NCBI GenBank assembly: GCA_037176705.1
Contig: CM073899.1
Location: forward strand, 2,356,001-2,420,000
Reading direction: 5' to 3'
Source: Molossus alvarezi
Taxonomy: Eukaryota; Chordata; Mammalia; Chiroptera; Molossidae
DNA: 64,000 nt
Of the stretch, positions 1 through 10,721 are shown piece by piece. The stretch's first letter is position 1. Each line of letters opens with the position of its first letter. The notes under the pieces are model-generated. The model saw only the letters and a list, made by a program, of their open reading frames with translations, was not told where the DNA came from and did not search any database. A program made the position numbers and the translations under genes.

Positions 1-490
1 GCTCCACCCAAGGGCAGGCCCTGCAGAAAAGGCTCAGACAGCCTAGTGGTCACATTTTCTGTCACAGCCCAGGTCTCTGACATACTGTCATAAAAGCAGT
101 TAGTTGGTGACCATCAGCAGAAAAGTGCCCAGATTATAGTAGAAATGATGACATCTGTCATCATGTTACATAGAACTTTGTCAAGGCTCACAGAAAACAG
201 GAGTGTGTATTTGGACACGTGTAAGAAATCAGCTCTCTCTAACTCTGGGTTTTAAAAACTGTGATCTAATAAAAAATTGTGTCTAATATGTTAATATGTT
301 AAATATAGTACATGTCAAATGGTAAGTGAAACCAAACTGGGAACTCTCCAATTCCCTCACTTTAGCCATGTTTTCATGGAGCTCCTAGTTTTTGCATTTA
401 CAATATGAAATATCATCTTTTTAAAAGTAAACCTACATATTTCTAACTCAGTTTTTTCTATCCACTATCCAACAGCTGCACCCTCAATCA
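1..490. other. unique intergenic DNA, nothing recognised
   Basis: Moderately AT-rich sequence with no convincing reading frame, repeat signature or RNA-like fold that I can identify. Confidence 0.4.
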
Positions 491-614
491 ATCAACACAC
501 ACACACACACACACATGTACATGCATACACACACACACACACGCGTGCACAAGTGCACATACATGCACACACATACACATGCACACACATACGTATGCGC
601 ACACACACACACCA
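491..614. repeat. (CA)n microsatellite, compound
   Basis: Long runs of CA interrupted by CATG, CGTG and TACA variants. The frames crossing it in both directions (about 60 residues of His/Thr or Cys/Val) are translations of the repeat and not genes. Interruptions suggest an old array. Confidence 0.95.
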
Positions 615-1189
615 ACGTAATTTAAACACAAACCTGTATCTGTCTACATTTGCTAAAATCTTCTCTGTGGTGACCCCGAACACAGACACAGCATCTGACT
701 ACCTAATTATGTCTACTGTGGATTTTTGCCCAAACATTTAAACATTGACTACATATTACTTCGCTGTCGATGGCTTTTCTTGTATTCCTCCCTCTTGTTG
801 CCGTTATACTTGTTTTACAGCATATTTGTAGCTAATTTACATTACTGTGAATTGATTTCCAGGTCGCGAAGATGGGCGTTGAGACTGGTCACAGAAAACG
901 GTGTGCTGGCCTCCCTGGAGGCTGGTGTGCTCTGGTAAACCAGCTCCTGGGTCAGGACCCTGGACACTGCGACTGGAGAATATACTACATTCTGACTCTC
1001 CAGCTCTGAATGAACCAGTGGTATCTGAAATAAGATATTCTTAAACCTTGTGGGTTTGTTTTGTTTTGTTTTTCTGAATCTGTCAGTGATGATTTAGAGT
1101 GTCATATTCAAATAAATAACTTTCAAGAGAAAAGAAAATTCTCTTTCAGAAGGGAAGGTTCAGGCTATCACACCAAATAAATAAACCTT
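615..1189. other. unique intergenic DNA, nothing recognised
   Basis: AT-rich sequence between the CA array and the first SINE. I see no gene or named repeat in it. Confidence 0.4.
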
Positions 1190-1411
1190 TTTTCTAAATC
1201 CTCACCTGAGGATAATTTTTCATTTATCTTCAGATAGAGTGGGAGACAGAGAGAGAGAGGGAGAGGGAGAGCGAGATTGGTTGCCTCCCGCAGACTCCAA
1301 CCAGGGCCCAGACGAAACCACAACCTAGGTGCATGCCCTTGACCAGAATCAAACTGAGACTCCTTGGTCCTGGGGCCGATGTGCCAACTGCTGAGCCAAA
1401 CCGGCCAGGGC
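1190..1411 (-). repeat. VES-type SINE, type B
   Basis: Read on the minus strand it starts ccctggccggtttggctcagc (pol III A-box region), has the middle with the pyrimidine-rich ctctctctctc stretch, and ends at cctcaggtgaggattt. Roughly full length, about 220 bp, and visibly diverged. It faces the plus-strand type B copy at 1603, so the two form an inverted pair separated by about 190 bp. Confidence 0.85.
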
Positions 1412-1602
1412 ATACACTATTTTTAAAGGAGATACCCAATCACTGCTAAGAGTTGATCTGGCTGAATATCAAACGTGCAGGTGGCTGACCAAGGTTGCAG
1501 TCTCCGGTTCCCCCTCTGGGATAGTTTAAACTCTTCCCCATGTAATCCTCCCACCCCAAACTATGGACTCAGGCCACAGTGAAAAGTTCTATTTAAAAAT
1601 CA

Positions 1603-1840
1603 GCCCTGGCTGGTTCGGCTCAGCGGTTAGAGCGTCAGCCCGTGGACCCGAGAGTCCCGGGTTCGGTTCCCGCTAAGGGCACGTACTTCGGTTGCAGTTT
1701 GTCCCCAGTCCCGGTTGGGGTTGTGTGGGTGGCAGCCACTCGATGTGTCTCTCTCACATAGATGCTTCTTTCTGTTCCTCCCTCTCTCCCTTATGCTCTA
1801 TCTGAAGATAAATGCAAAATGTCATCAAGTGAAGATTATA
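1603..1840 (+). repeat. VES-type SINE, type B
   Basis: Near full-length type B copy: head gccctggctggttcggctc, B-box like gggttcggttcccgc, then the ctaagggcacgtac segment, a CT-rich stretch and a tail ending gtgaagattataaaaaa. Its A-rich tail served as the insertion site of the next SINE. Confidence 0.87.
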
Positions 1841-1857
1841 AAAAATTAAGTTATCAG

Positions 1858-2062
1858 GCCTGCCCGGTGTGGCTCAGTGGTTGAGCATTGACCCATGTAT
1901 CAAGAGGTCGCCAGTTTGATTCCCGGTCAGGACACAAGCCCAAATTGTGGGCCCGATCCCCAGTGGGAGGCATGCAGGAGGCGGCCAATCTATGTTCTCT
2001 CTTATCCATGTTTCTCTATCTCTCTCCCTCTTCATTCCATTCTCTCTAAAATCAATAAAGGG
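1858..2062 (+). repeat. VES-type SINE, type A, nested at the tail of the previous SINE
   Basis: Type A copy running from gcctgcccggtgtggctc to aaaatcaataaaggg. It is bracketed by a perfect 18-bp target-site duplication (aaaaaattaagttatcag at 1840-1857 and 2063-2080). This shows L1-type retrotransposition into the A-rich tail of the upstream type B SINE, so it is the younger of the two. Confidence 0.9.
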
Positions 2063-2104
2063 AAAAAATTAAGTTATCAGAAATGCTCAAATGTAGAAGG
2101 TGCC

Positions 2105-2268
2105 ACCAGGGTGGGTGCGGCACAGTTGGTTGAGCATTATCCCATGCACCAAGAGGTCACCAATACAATTCCTGTAAGGGGCATGCAGGAGGCAGCCAAT
2201 CGATATTTCTATATCTCTCTCCCTCTCCGTTCTTCTCTAAAATCAATAAAAAATATATTTAAAGGAGC
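2105..2268 (+). repeat. VES-type SINE, type A, internally deleted
   Basis: Type A head (cacagttggttgagca) and tail (ctctaaaatcaataaaaa) are present, but about 45 bp between the B box and the gcatgcaggaggc segment is missing. A 10-bp duplication, agaaggtgcc, flanks it at 2095-2104 and 2269-2278, so the deletion may have been present in the source RNA or arisen after insertion. Confidence 0.85.
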
Positions 2269-2278
2269 AGAAGGTGCC

Positions 2279-3234
2279 TAGAAAAATACTAGGCATGCGA
2301 ATAAAATAAAAAAGCTAAAATAATACAGACCATCAGGCATTGGGTACCTTTTCCCTTTAGATTCGTATTTAAATTGCACAAGAATAGTGTATAAGGTACT
2401 CAAGATAAAATAGAAGCACAGGTATTATTTCTCAGGCTACTCATGCATGCAATTTAGTACAATTTAGCAAACATTACAATTCACATAAAATATATTTTAA
2501 GCTGCTTGAATGCTTTTCTTCTGCCTCTATGTCTTTATGTGTAATCTCACTTAAACAATCCTCGGTATTTTTAGTGCTTTGTCAATAAAACCTGATTTAG
2601 AGCTTACTGCTATAATTGCTAGTTCCCTGCACAGCTAATATTGTATTTGCTTCTTTGCAAAGCATACATTTGATACTTGTTCTATTTGAAATTCCAATTC
2701 ATTACCAGGGTCCTCGTTTTTTAAATTATTTAGTCACATTGTTATTAAATTATTGCAGAAGCTTGAAAGAACGTCTGAATGTAAACAGTCTTTTGTCCCG
2801 TTTATTTTTCTCTGGGTATTGAGATCAGCAAGCATCTGATCTGTTTCAGCGTTCATTCTGCAGCAAGCCCAGAGACTTTGACCTCCTGAGCAAGTTATCT
2901 TTATTTTTACAGACCATGAATTTTTTCACCACGGTATTTTGAAACCCGGATCTGCCCATCAAAATCTGTATTTTGCAGAAAGGGATAATTTTGAAAAACA
3001 AAATTATTTTGGAATTCACAGTGCTACATGTCTTCTTAAATCTTAATTATTGTTACAGAAGAAACATTTGTTCGAGAATTAGAATGTGTTCCTCTTCCTG
3101 TTAAAATCACCTATTTTGATAAAGAGTCATGATGGAAAGATATGTCTCTATACTGGATTTTTTGTGAAAGAGACAGAGAGAGCACGCGCGAGAGAGAAGA
3201 TTTGTAGAAGACACACAAGAAAAAAATTTATAAA
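2279..3234. other. unique AT-rich DNA, nothing recognised
   Basis: About 950 bp of AT-rich sequence without a recognisable gene or repeat. A short purine tract with cgcgcg lies at 3175-3200. Confidence 0.4.
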
Positions 3235-3245
3235 AACCTAGTCTA

Positions 3246-3505
3246 GCCCTGGCCGGTTTGGCTCAGCGGTTGGAGCGTCAGCCTGCGGTCCTGAGAGACC
3301 CGGGTTGGGTTCCCGCTAAGGGCACGTACCTCGGTTGCAGTTTGTCCCCGGCCCTGGTCGGTTGTGCGGGTGGCAGCCACTCGATGTGTCCCTTTCACAT
3401 CGATGTTTCTCTTTCTCTCTCTCTCTCTCCCACTCTACCTGAACAAAAAATGGAAAAATGTCCTCGGGTGAGGATAAAAAAAACAAAGTAAATAAATAAA
3501 TAAAT
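3246..3505 (+). repeat. VES-type SINE, type B
   Basis: Full-length copy, gccctggccggtttggctc through cctcgggtgaggataaaa, followed by an (AAAT)n-like tail. The 11-bp duplication aacctagtcta at 3235-3245 and 3506-3516 is perfect. Low divergence and a perfect duplication suggest a relatively recent insertion. Confidence 0.92.
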
Positions 3506-3619
3506 AACCTAGTCTATTTTTCTATCATCTTAGGTTATTACCATTTTTAAATATTGCATATTTGAAGTATATATTTTCATTTAAAATAATTAATTTTGAT
3601 GTCCCAAGAATTGTATTTT

Positions 3620-3727
3620 TGTTGTTGTTGTTTTTTGGGTTTTTTTTTTGGTAAGTGCCCCTAGCAGGAACAGAACCCGGGACTCTCTGGTCCGCAGGCT
3701 CCAACTGCTCAGCTAAATTTACCAGGG
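3620..3727 (-). repeat. VES-type SINE type B, head only with A-rich tail
   Basis: On the minus strand only the tRNA-like head is present: A-box region, B box gggttctgttcctgc, then aggggcacttacc, and then directly an A-rich tail (A10, CCC, A6, CAACAAC). The CT-rich body and the usual 3' end are absent. A degenerate 15-bp duplication (3605-3619 and 3728-3742, 12 of 15 matching) implies it was inserted in this short form. Compare the copy at 46734. Confidence 0.75.
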
Positions 3728-3742
3728 CAAGAGTTACATTTT

Positions 3743-4776
3743 ATATCCAGAAATGTACTCTAGTATTCTCTCTCTTAAGTTGATGTTCTTATGACTTTGT
3801 TGGGTATACATGATCTTTGAGAGGAATGAGTGACTATGATTCAATAGAAACAGGACTATTCTCTAGAATGAAGAATTTTCTGCAAAAAGAAACTATCTTA
3901 GATTTTCTCAATCTAAAGCTTTCTCTATTTGAGAATGGAATCTATAAATATTACTATGAGATGGATTTTAAGACTAACAGTACAGCACAGAACACTTTTC
4001 AGAAGTTGAACTGTTCACTTTTTTGGTTACAATGTAAAAATGTGAGCCATCTTGTTGAATAACATTATCTACTTAGAAAACACTAAGTTGATTTTCAGGA
4101 ATTGAATAGATTTATAATAATGTTTTCTAACATATTTTAATAGAACAAATTGATTTTGATAAGCATACACAAATACACTGAGGCAAGTAACTCAGTGACT
4201 GTTATCTATGGAAGAAAAGGATGCTTAATGATCTAACCGACATGGCCAATATTCATGTCATTGTCCGCATCTGTGAACTTATCATGGCAAACAGTAGTCA
4301 TAGATATTAGTTCAATTCCAAGTTTTGTTTTTTTTGATAGTCTATCATTTTTTATTCCTTTTCAACAAAAGATTCAAAATTTGCATTCATTCAAAGCATT
4401 TCTCCTCCAAATAACAAGAAAAATATATCTCAGATTCATTAAAACCCACTATGTTATAGGTAAGACTTTTAAATTGGATTTGGTTAAGATTAGTAAAAGT
4501 ATTCTCAAATAAGCAATGTATTTCTACAACTGAGTCTAATGATGCAATGAAGATAAAAATTGTGTGAATTTGTACTTTGTTCAATACCACATGTAGGAAC
4601 TCTATTTCTCTCCACCACCTCTGTCCTCTCTGCACCACAGACCAGAGCTGATGTGGGAGTCCCGTGACTGCCTGTCCCTCTCCACCGCCAGGTGGGTCTG
4701 TTACTTCTCCCGAGCCCCTTGTTTGTGAAATGTTTGCTCCAACGGAGCTTCCTGAGCCCAACAGACCCTGCATTTT
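3743..4776. other. unique AT-rich DNA, nothing recognised
   Basis: About 1 kb without a repeat I can name. The small reading frames here (up to 85 residues) have no recognisable protein features. Confidence 0.4.
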
Positions 4777-4791
4777 TCTCCTACTCTTTTC

Positions 4792-5024
4792 TTTTTTTTT
4801 CCCCACCAGAGGACATTTTTCAACATTTTGTTCAGGTAGAGTGGGAGAGAGAGAGAGAGAGAAACATCTATGTGAAAGGGACACATCGAGTGGTTACCAC
4901 CCACACGACCCAACCAGAGCCGGGGACAAACCTCAACTGAGGCAGGCGCCCTTAGCAGGAACCGAACCCAGGTCTCTCCGGACCGCAGGCCGATGCTCCA
5001 CCCACTGAGCCAAACCGGCCAGGC
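4792..5024 (-). repeat. VES-type SINE, type B
   Basis: Minus-strand full-length type B copy. Flanking duplication tctcctactcttttc at 4777-4791 and tctcctgctcttttc at 5025-5039 (14 of 15) defines the ends. The 165-residue minus-strand and 114-residue plus-strand frames across it are SINE translations. Confidence 0.9.
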
Positions 5025-5039
5025 TCTCCTGCTCTTTTC

Positions 5040-6533
5040 ATGTCTATTATTTGTCCTTCTGGTTGCTTTAGAAGTTCTGGGAGGCTAAGGGAAACCATCC
5101 ACTTTGCAAAACTATCTCCAAAGGAGGGGTCTGCTGAAAGGATCTTACCGAACCATCTAGGTCAGAGTGACAGTAATTTCACCAAGGTCCCCCACCATTC
5201 TTGCTGTCGCAATGATTCAGAAAGAATAGTTCATCAGCGGTACCTTGTGTTTAAGCAGAACAAGACACCGCATTTCTAACAGGTATCCTTCCGTGATTGC
5301 ATGGTGGACACTTCATGAGTGCACATTAAGAAAATGAATTTCCAAGTGATTTTTTTTGTTTTTAACTTTGTGTAATTCAAGCCCCAAATAACACTATAAT
5401 ATAATTCAACAATTGGAGTTTCCTGTGGGTCAGAGTAAAATCGAATAGAGGGGCTGGAGGGACTCCCTGATTCGTAAATGCCAAGTGAGCTGATTTATCA
5501 TCGAACAAGCAAATACTCCACCAGAGGGTGGTGCGGCGGCGGCTCCCAAGCTGCAGAGGGTCCCAGCCCCTCGAACGTGAGATTTAAGTGTGGCATACAT
5601 GTGACGTTACGTGTAGTACATACTGGTTTGGCCTTACTCAGATATTCTTTGCTGGGTTTCTCACCTTTTGCGTTTAGTACTTTATCTGTCACTATAACTG
5701 ACTGCCCCTGATGGTTTATCTATACATACAATTAGTCACATCCTTCGATATCCCTCAAGAAATCGAGATTAAAGTTGGTTTCTTCACGGGAGATATACTT
5801 CTTTCAACTCACTAGAGTATCATAATTCTGTATTGTTTCAAAATGCCGAGGTTACCTGTAAATATGTATGTTTAAAATGCATTTTACAAAGAACATATGT
5901 CTGGTATCTGAGAGAACTTGATTACTAAAATAGCACTTATTACTGAGCATATAAGAAAGGACGCACTGTGACACCCCCGAACCCCTCCATTCCTGCGGGA
6001 GCCCGCAGGCAGGCTGCCAGCCACAACGCTCCAGGCATACAAGTTATGAGAACTGACAAACTCTTCATTTTTACAATAAAATATAAGATCCTCCATTCTT
6101 TCTTGCTCACAATCCTCAAACTTTACATCAATTTAAACATACAACACAACGGTAAAAAACCTACTCAGATTTTCTATACAGAATTAATCACGTGGCATCA
6201 TCATCTCGCATTGTTCCCAATTCCCTGAGCTCAGCAGGAGAGGCGACGGCGCTCGGAAAGTACAGACACCCACCGTGGTCACCAGCCAGGCTGTGCAGTC
6301 ACTCCCCGCCAAGCCGAGAGAAACCTGAGCTTGACGATCATGGACTGAACAATGTCACGCACCCCTCATTTGAAGGTTTTACAGTACAATGTAGCCCCGT
6401 GTTGAAAATCACATTTCATTATCTCAGTGAATCCTTTTAAGGTTGTTTTCATAGGAAAACAAAACTAAAAAAACATTGTTCTTCTTACTAGTATATCTAT
6501 GGTGAATAAAATGATTTAAGAATTTTCTAGCAA
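5040..6533. other. unique DNA upstream of an L1; one CTCF-like motif
   Basis: About 1.5 kb with no recognised gene or repeat. At 5518-5530 the sequence ccaccagagggtg matches 12 of 13 positions of the common CTCF core as I remember it, which is suggestive only. Confidence 0.35.
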
Positions 6534-7480
6534 TGGGAAAAAGATGGCGGTGGGCAGGACCAGAACAAGGGTGAGTGTGAGAGAGTGAGAGAGTGTGAGT
6601 GGACGTGAGTGTGGACGAGCAACCTCGAGCAGTGCAGAGACATGGGGCAGAGGGTTCCTGTGCTGTGGACGGAGCCGCCAGCTACCTTGGAAAGCCCCAC
6701 CATCTGGAAGATCCCTGGTCGCTCTGGGAGGAGGCAGGGAGGAGCAGCTGGGGTGGAGCAATCCGAGCCCACCAGTGTGCGTTGTCTGTCAGACCAGTGA
6801 ACAGTGATGGTGCTGTCAAGTACCTGCTCTGGGAAGCAGCAACCTTCCCCCACAGCAGCAGGGACTGGGCGGGAGTGAAGCCTCACCCCAACAGCAGCGG
6901 AGGCTCCGGAGTGGACATCCATCCCCAGCAGCATCAGCAGCACAGATCAGCAGCTGAGACCCATCCCCAGCAGCATCAGCAGAGGCTGATCGGGAGTGGT
7001 GCTCCAGCCCAAGCAGTAGCAAGGCTTAGGCAGCCGAGACCTGCCCTTGACAATTGCAGCAGTGGATTTGAAGAGGAGCCCCTCCCCCAGCAGCAGCAAA
7101 GTCCTAGGAGTGGCACATCCTTAGCCGCCAACAGCACCAGAGGATTGGGAGCTGAGAGCACCCTCTGGCAACAGCAACAGCAGTGGCAGCAAAAGCCCAG
7201 AGCTGACACTGACCCCCAGCAGCATCAGCAGCTAGTGATCAGGCGCTGAGCCCCACCAGGCAGTGCACCAGCTGGGCTCACTCATCCCAGCAGCACTTCC
7301 CACGACAGACCAATACCAGCTGCCAGTTGTCAGTCCTCCTGGACCCACAGCAGGCAGGAGGCGCCACACACCAGAAGAGTCTGGGAGGCCCAGCAGCCTG
7401 ATTTGATACACACCAACCAGCCTACACATCCCAACATCCATCACCAGGTCTAGAACTACCAGACTGCTAAAAGGGGGAGA
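6534..7480 (+). mobile_element. L1 retrotransposon, 5' untranslated region (bat-type)
   Basis: Begins at gatggcggtgggcaggac, with GTGAGAGAGTG repeats, then CAG-rich DNA with recurrent ccccagcagcatcagcag units. The same start and first few hundred bases recur at 61805 in this window, which identifies it as the 5' end of one L1 family. The 216-residue plus-strand frame at 6599-7249 is an untranslated-region translation. This region would carry the internal pol II promoter of the element; no activity is expected because the downstream half is missing. Confidence 0.8.
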
Positions 7481-8600
7481 CAAATATCACCCAAATGAAA
7501 GAAAAGAGGAATCACCAGCAAAGGAACTATATGAAATAGAAGCAAGCAACTTGTCAGATAAAGAATTCAAAGCAGTCTGGCTGGTGTAGCTCAGTAGTTG
7601 AACATGGACCCTGCACCAAGAGGTTGCCGGTTAGATTCCCGGTCAGAACACATGCCCAGGTTGTGGGCCCAGCCCCCAGTGGGGGGCATGCAGGAGGCAG
7701 CCAATCAATGTTCTCTCTCATTGATGTTTCTATCTCTCTCTCCCTCTCACTTCCTTTCTCTCTAAAATAAATAAAGAAAAAATTTTAAAATAATAAAAGA
7801 ATTCAAAACAATGGTTTTAAGGGTGCTCAAACAACTTAGTGAGAACTATAAGCAACTTAATGATAATTATAAAGAGCTCAGTGGGAACTATATCAGCCTA
7901 ACAAGAGATGTAGAAGCTATGAATAAAAATCAAGAGGATATAAAGAATGACATAGCTGAAATGAAAAATACCTTAGAAGGATTCAGTAGTAGATTAGAGG
8001 AAGCTGCAGACCGAATCAGAGACTTAGAAGACAAGGTAGAAAAAAATGCCCAAAGAGAGCAGCAAATGGGGGAAAAAGTTAAAAGGCAGAAGGAGAATTT
8101 AAGGAGCTTTTGGACAATACAAAACATAACAACATTTGCATCATGGGGGTATCAGAAGGAGAAGAATCTGATTAAAAAAAAAAAAATAGAGAACCTGTCT
8201 GAAGAAATAATGACAGAAAACTTCCCTAAAGTCACACAAGTCTAGAAAACACAGAGAGTCCCAAGCAAGATGAGTCCCAAAAGAACCACAGGTGGACACA
8301 TCATAATTAAAATGGCAAACATTAGAGACAAAGAAAGAATCTTAAAGGAAGCAAAAGAGAGACAGAAAGTTAACTACAAGGGAGCTCCCATTAGGATGTC
8401 AGCTGATTTCTCAATAGAAACACCAGGCAGTGCACCAGCTGGACTCACTGAAGGGAGCCCAGAAGGGAGTGCCATGAAGTATACAAAGTCATGAAAGGCA
8501 GGGGTCTGAATCCAAGGCTACTCTATCCAGCAAGTCTATCATTCAAAATTGAAGGTGAAATAAAGAGCTTCACAGACAACAACAACAACAACAACAACAA
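7481..8600 (+). pseudogene. L1 ORF1 (RNA-binding chaperone) remnant, interrupted by a SINE
   Basis: After a first frame starting near 7495 that soon stops, the frame at 7811-8245 gives a heptad-rich coiled coil (for example SSRLEEAADRIRDLEDKVEK) typical of the ORF1p trimerisation region. The frame at 8270-8494 continues with MANIRDKERILKEAKERQKV and APIRMSADFS, which matches the ORF1p C-terminal domain. Stops, a frame break between the two parts, a SINE at 7572-7795 and an insertion at about 8424-8449 destroy the gene. An (AAC)n tract follows at 8574-8605. ORF1p coats L1 RNA in the cytoplasmic ribonucleoprotein; no product is expected here. Confidence 0.85.
7572..7795 (+). repeat. VES-type SINE, type A, inserted in L1 ORF1
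   Basis: Runs from gcagtctggctggtgtagctc to an A-rich tail after ctctaaaataaataaag. The 12-bp duplication aaagaattcaaa at 7560-7571 and 7796-7807 is perfect and lies within the ORF1 sequence, so the SINE is younger than the L1. Confidence 0.93.
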
Positions 8601-8605
8601 CAAAC
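8574..8605. repeat. (AAC)n microsatellite
   Basis: About nine AAC units in the region just past L1 ORF1, where related L1s have an A-rich stretch. Expansion of an A-rich L1 spacer is the likely origin. Confidence 0.9.
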
Positions 8606-8702
8606 AAAACTAAAGGAATTTAGCACGGCAAGAAATGTTATAGGGACTATTGTAAGAAGGAGAAGAAATATAGAGAGACAGGAACACAGGCACAAAATAA
8701 AA

Positions 8703-8762
8703 ATGGCAACTAATAAGTATCTATTAATAATAACCTTAAATGTAAATGGCTTAAATGTATTG
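8703..8762 (+). pseudogene. L1 ORF2 start, truncated after about 20 codons
   Basis: ATG at 8703 opens MATNKYLLIITLNVNGLN, which corresponds to the beginning of the L1 ORF2 endonuclease domain. Similarity to L1 stops at about 8762, after which the sequence is AT-rich and unrelated. The endonuclease catalytic residues, reverse transcriptase and 3' end are all absent. Confidence 0.75.
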
Positions 8763-9164
8763 AAAAATATTCTTCAGCCAATAAAGTTCTCAGAGCCCAG
8801 AGACAAGATCTGGCCAAACCTAGAAACAGCACTGGTCAAGTTGGATTTAAACCCCAAATCTCTACCTTTATTCAAACAAAACAATACTGAGTTGTCACTA
8901 TGTGAAGAATAAGAGAGCACTGCATCACCAAAAAGTAAAATGAAAAAGTTTTCACAATCAAGCCCTCTCCTGATTTTTATTTAAATCACTATGTTAAGAA
9001 ATCTATTCATATGTATTAAATATTTTAAGAGAAAATATTAAAACAATAAAAATAGACCCATTATCCATTTAATATTTAATATTTAATATTTTATAGCCAT
9101 GCAAAATGGTGCTTCTGTCTCTGTCTCTATTTATTTATTTGATTACATCAGTATGAACTCACAA
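8763..9164. other. AT-rich DNA between two L1 pieces
   Basis: No gene seen. Contains three tandem tttaata units at about 9066-9090. The sequence does not continue the L1 on its left. Confidence 0.4.
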
Positions 9165-9765
9165 AAATGGGATTTTTTTAGTTTCTCTTTCTGTGTGTTC
9201 ATTATTGGTATATAGAAATGCCAATGATTTCTGGATATTGATTTTGTATCCTGCTACTTTGCCAAATTCATTTATTAAATCTAGTAGTTTTTTGATGGAG
9301 TCTTTAGGGTTTTCTATGTACAATATCATGTCATCTGCAAATAATGACAGTTTCATTTTTTCCTATTCAATTTGGATCCCTTTAATTGTTTTTCTTGTCT
9401 GATTGCTGTGGCTAAGACTTCTAGTACTATGTTAAATAACAGTAGAGAAAGTGGGCATCCCTGTCTTGTTCCTGTTCTTAAGGGAAATCCTTTTAGTTTT
9501 TGTCCATTGAGTGTGATGTTGGCTGTAGGTCTTTCATATATGGCTTTTATTATGTTGAGATATGAACCCTTTATTCCCACATTGCTGAGCATTATTATCA
9601 GAAATAGATGCTGGATTTTGTCAAACATATTTTCAGCATCTATTGATATGATCACATGATTTTTATCTTTCATTTTGTTTATGTGGTGTATCACATTTAT
9701 TGCTTTATGAATATTATACTAGCCTTGCATCTGTGAGATAAATCCCACTTGATCATGGTGGCAAG
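9165..9765 (-). pseudogene. L1 ORF2 reverse-transcriptase fragment
   Basis: Minus-strand translation gives the RT core in order: [19 protein letters not shown], then [10 protein letters not shown], then [17 protein letters not shown] with the FADD catalytic motif, and [19 protein letters not shown] frame break lies between the two halves near 9355. Endonuclease, Cys-rich domain and 3' tail are absent, so this is a stray internal fragment. Its orientation is opposite to the L1 5' end at 6534. Confidence 0.9.
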
Positions 9766-10560
9766 TGGGCAGATCTGATCAACATTTGAGTGTAAAGATA
9801 ATTATCTTCACTAGAAAAAGTATATATTTTAACTTTTAAAAATCCTGAAATTACAAACCTAAACAAATAACTTTTTACTCTTTTTTTAAAAAATCAAGCA
9901 ATAGTGAAACAAAGTAGCAGGATTTAGTTCATAAAAATTATGTGTTATAACACTGACAGTTTAGCAAAGAAAAATTAAACATATCTAAGAATATATAGAA
10001 TTAGGGGCATAGAAAATTTTAATGTAAAAGAATGTTAATTTCATGGTTGATCTAAATGATGATTTATAGGAGAGTATTAATTATGAATATTTATACCAAT
10101 TTTTATACATTACAATATTAGAAAACTTTAAAAATAATTGAGCAGATGTATAAATATATGTAGATATGAGATTTTAACTCACACGTTACATTATATATAA
10201 AATTCACTGTATATAACATATTGCTATATATGAAAATATTTATTTAAGGATATATATTTTTTAAATGCAGAATAGGGCTAGGTAAGTAGGGTGGTAAAAT
10301 TTTTTTTCACTTTTAAAATCATCAAATAATAAGAAAAGTGTGTAAATATTTACTAAACAGTGGAAAGATGGTGTGACAGCCCCGCGGTGCAGAAAGGCCT
10401 TTCGGAAAACCTGCTGATGGCATAAGCAACACACAGGGTCATTCAGCTCATTGTGATCGGGGGGCCCCTGAGTGAGGGGATCACTTTCCTATCCCTTTAT
10501 CTCATTTTCATAAGGTGCCAAGGTCAGTGAGTTCCAGATTCTTGGTACCTCTCACATGCT
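9766..10560. other. AT-rich DNA, nothing recognised
   Basis: Very AT-rich stretch with many short runs of A and T. No named repeat or gene recognised. Confidence 0.4.
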
Positions 10561-10721
10561 GGCTGTGTGTGTGTGTGCGTATGTGTGTGTCTGTGTGCAC
10601 GCACATGCGTGTATGTGTGTGCACTGCGTGCATGTGTGCATGTGTGCAAGTGTGTGTCTGTGTGTCTGTGTGTGCATGTGTGTTTGTCTGTGTGCATGTA
10701 GGTGTGTCTGTGAGTGTGTAT
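10561..10721. repeat. (GT)n microsatellite, compound
   Basis: GT repeats interrupted by GTGCAT and GTCTGT variants over about 160 bp. The Cys/Val-rich frames on both strands are repeat translations. Confidence 0.95.

Noticed and set aside
6599..7249. 216-residue Gln-rich plus-strand frame
   Set aside because: It is the CAG-rich L1 5' untranslated region; the copy at 61805 does not preserve the frame.
6534..9765. The plus-strand L1 5' part and the minus-strand RT part as one twin-primed L1
   Set aside because: In twin priming the inverted part is the 5' portion and the 3' portion with A-tail lies beyond it. Here the two pieces point toward each other and neither has a 3' end, so the geometry is wrong.
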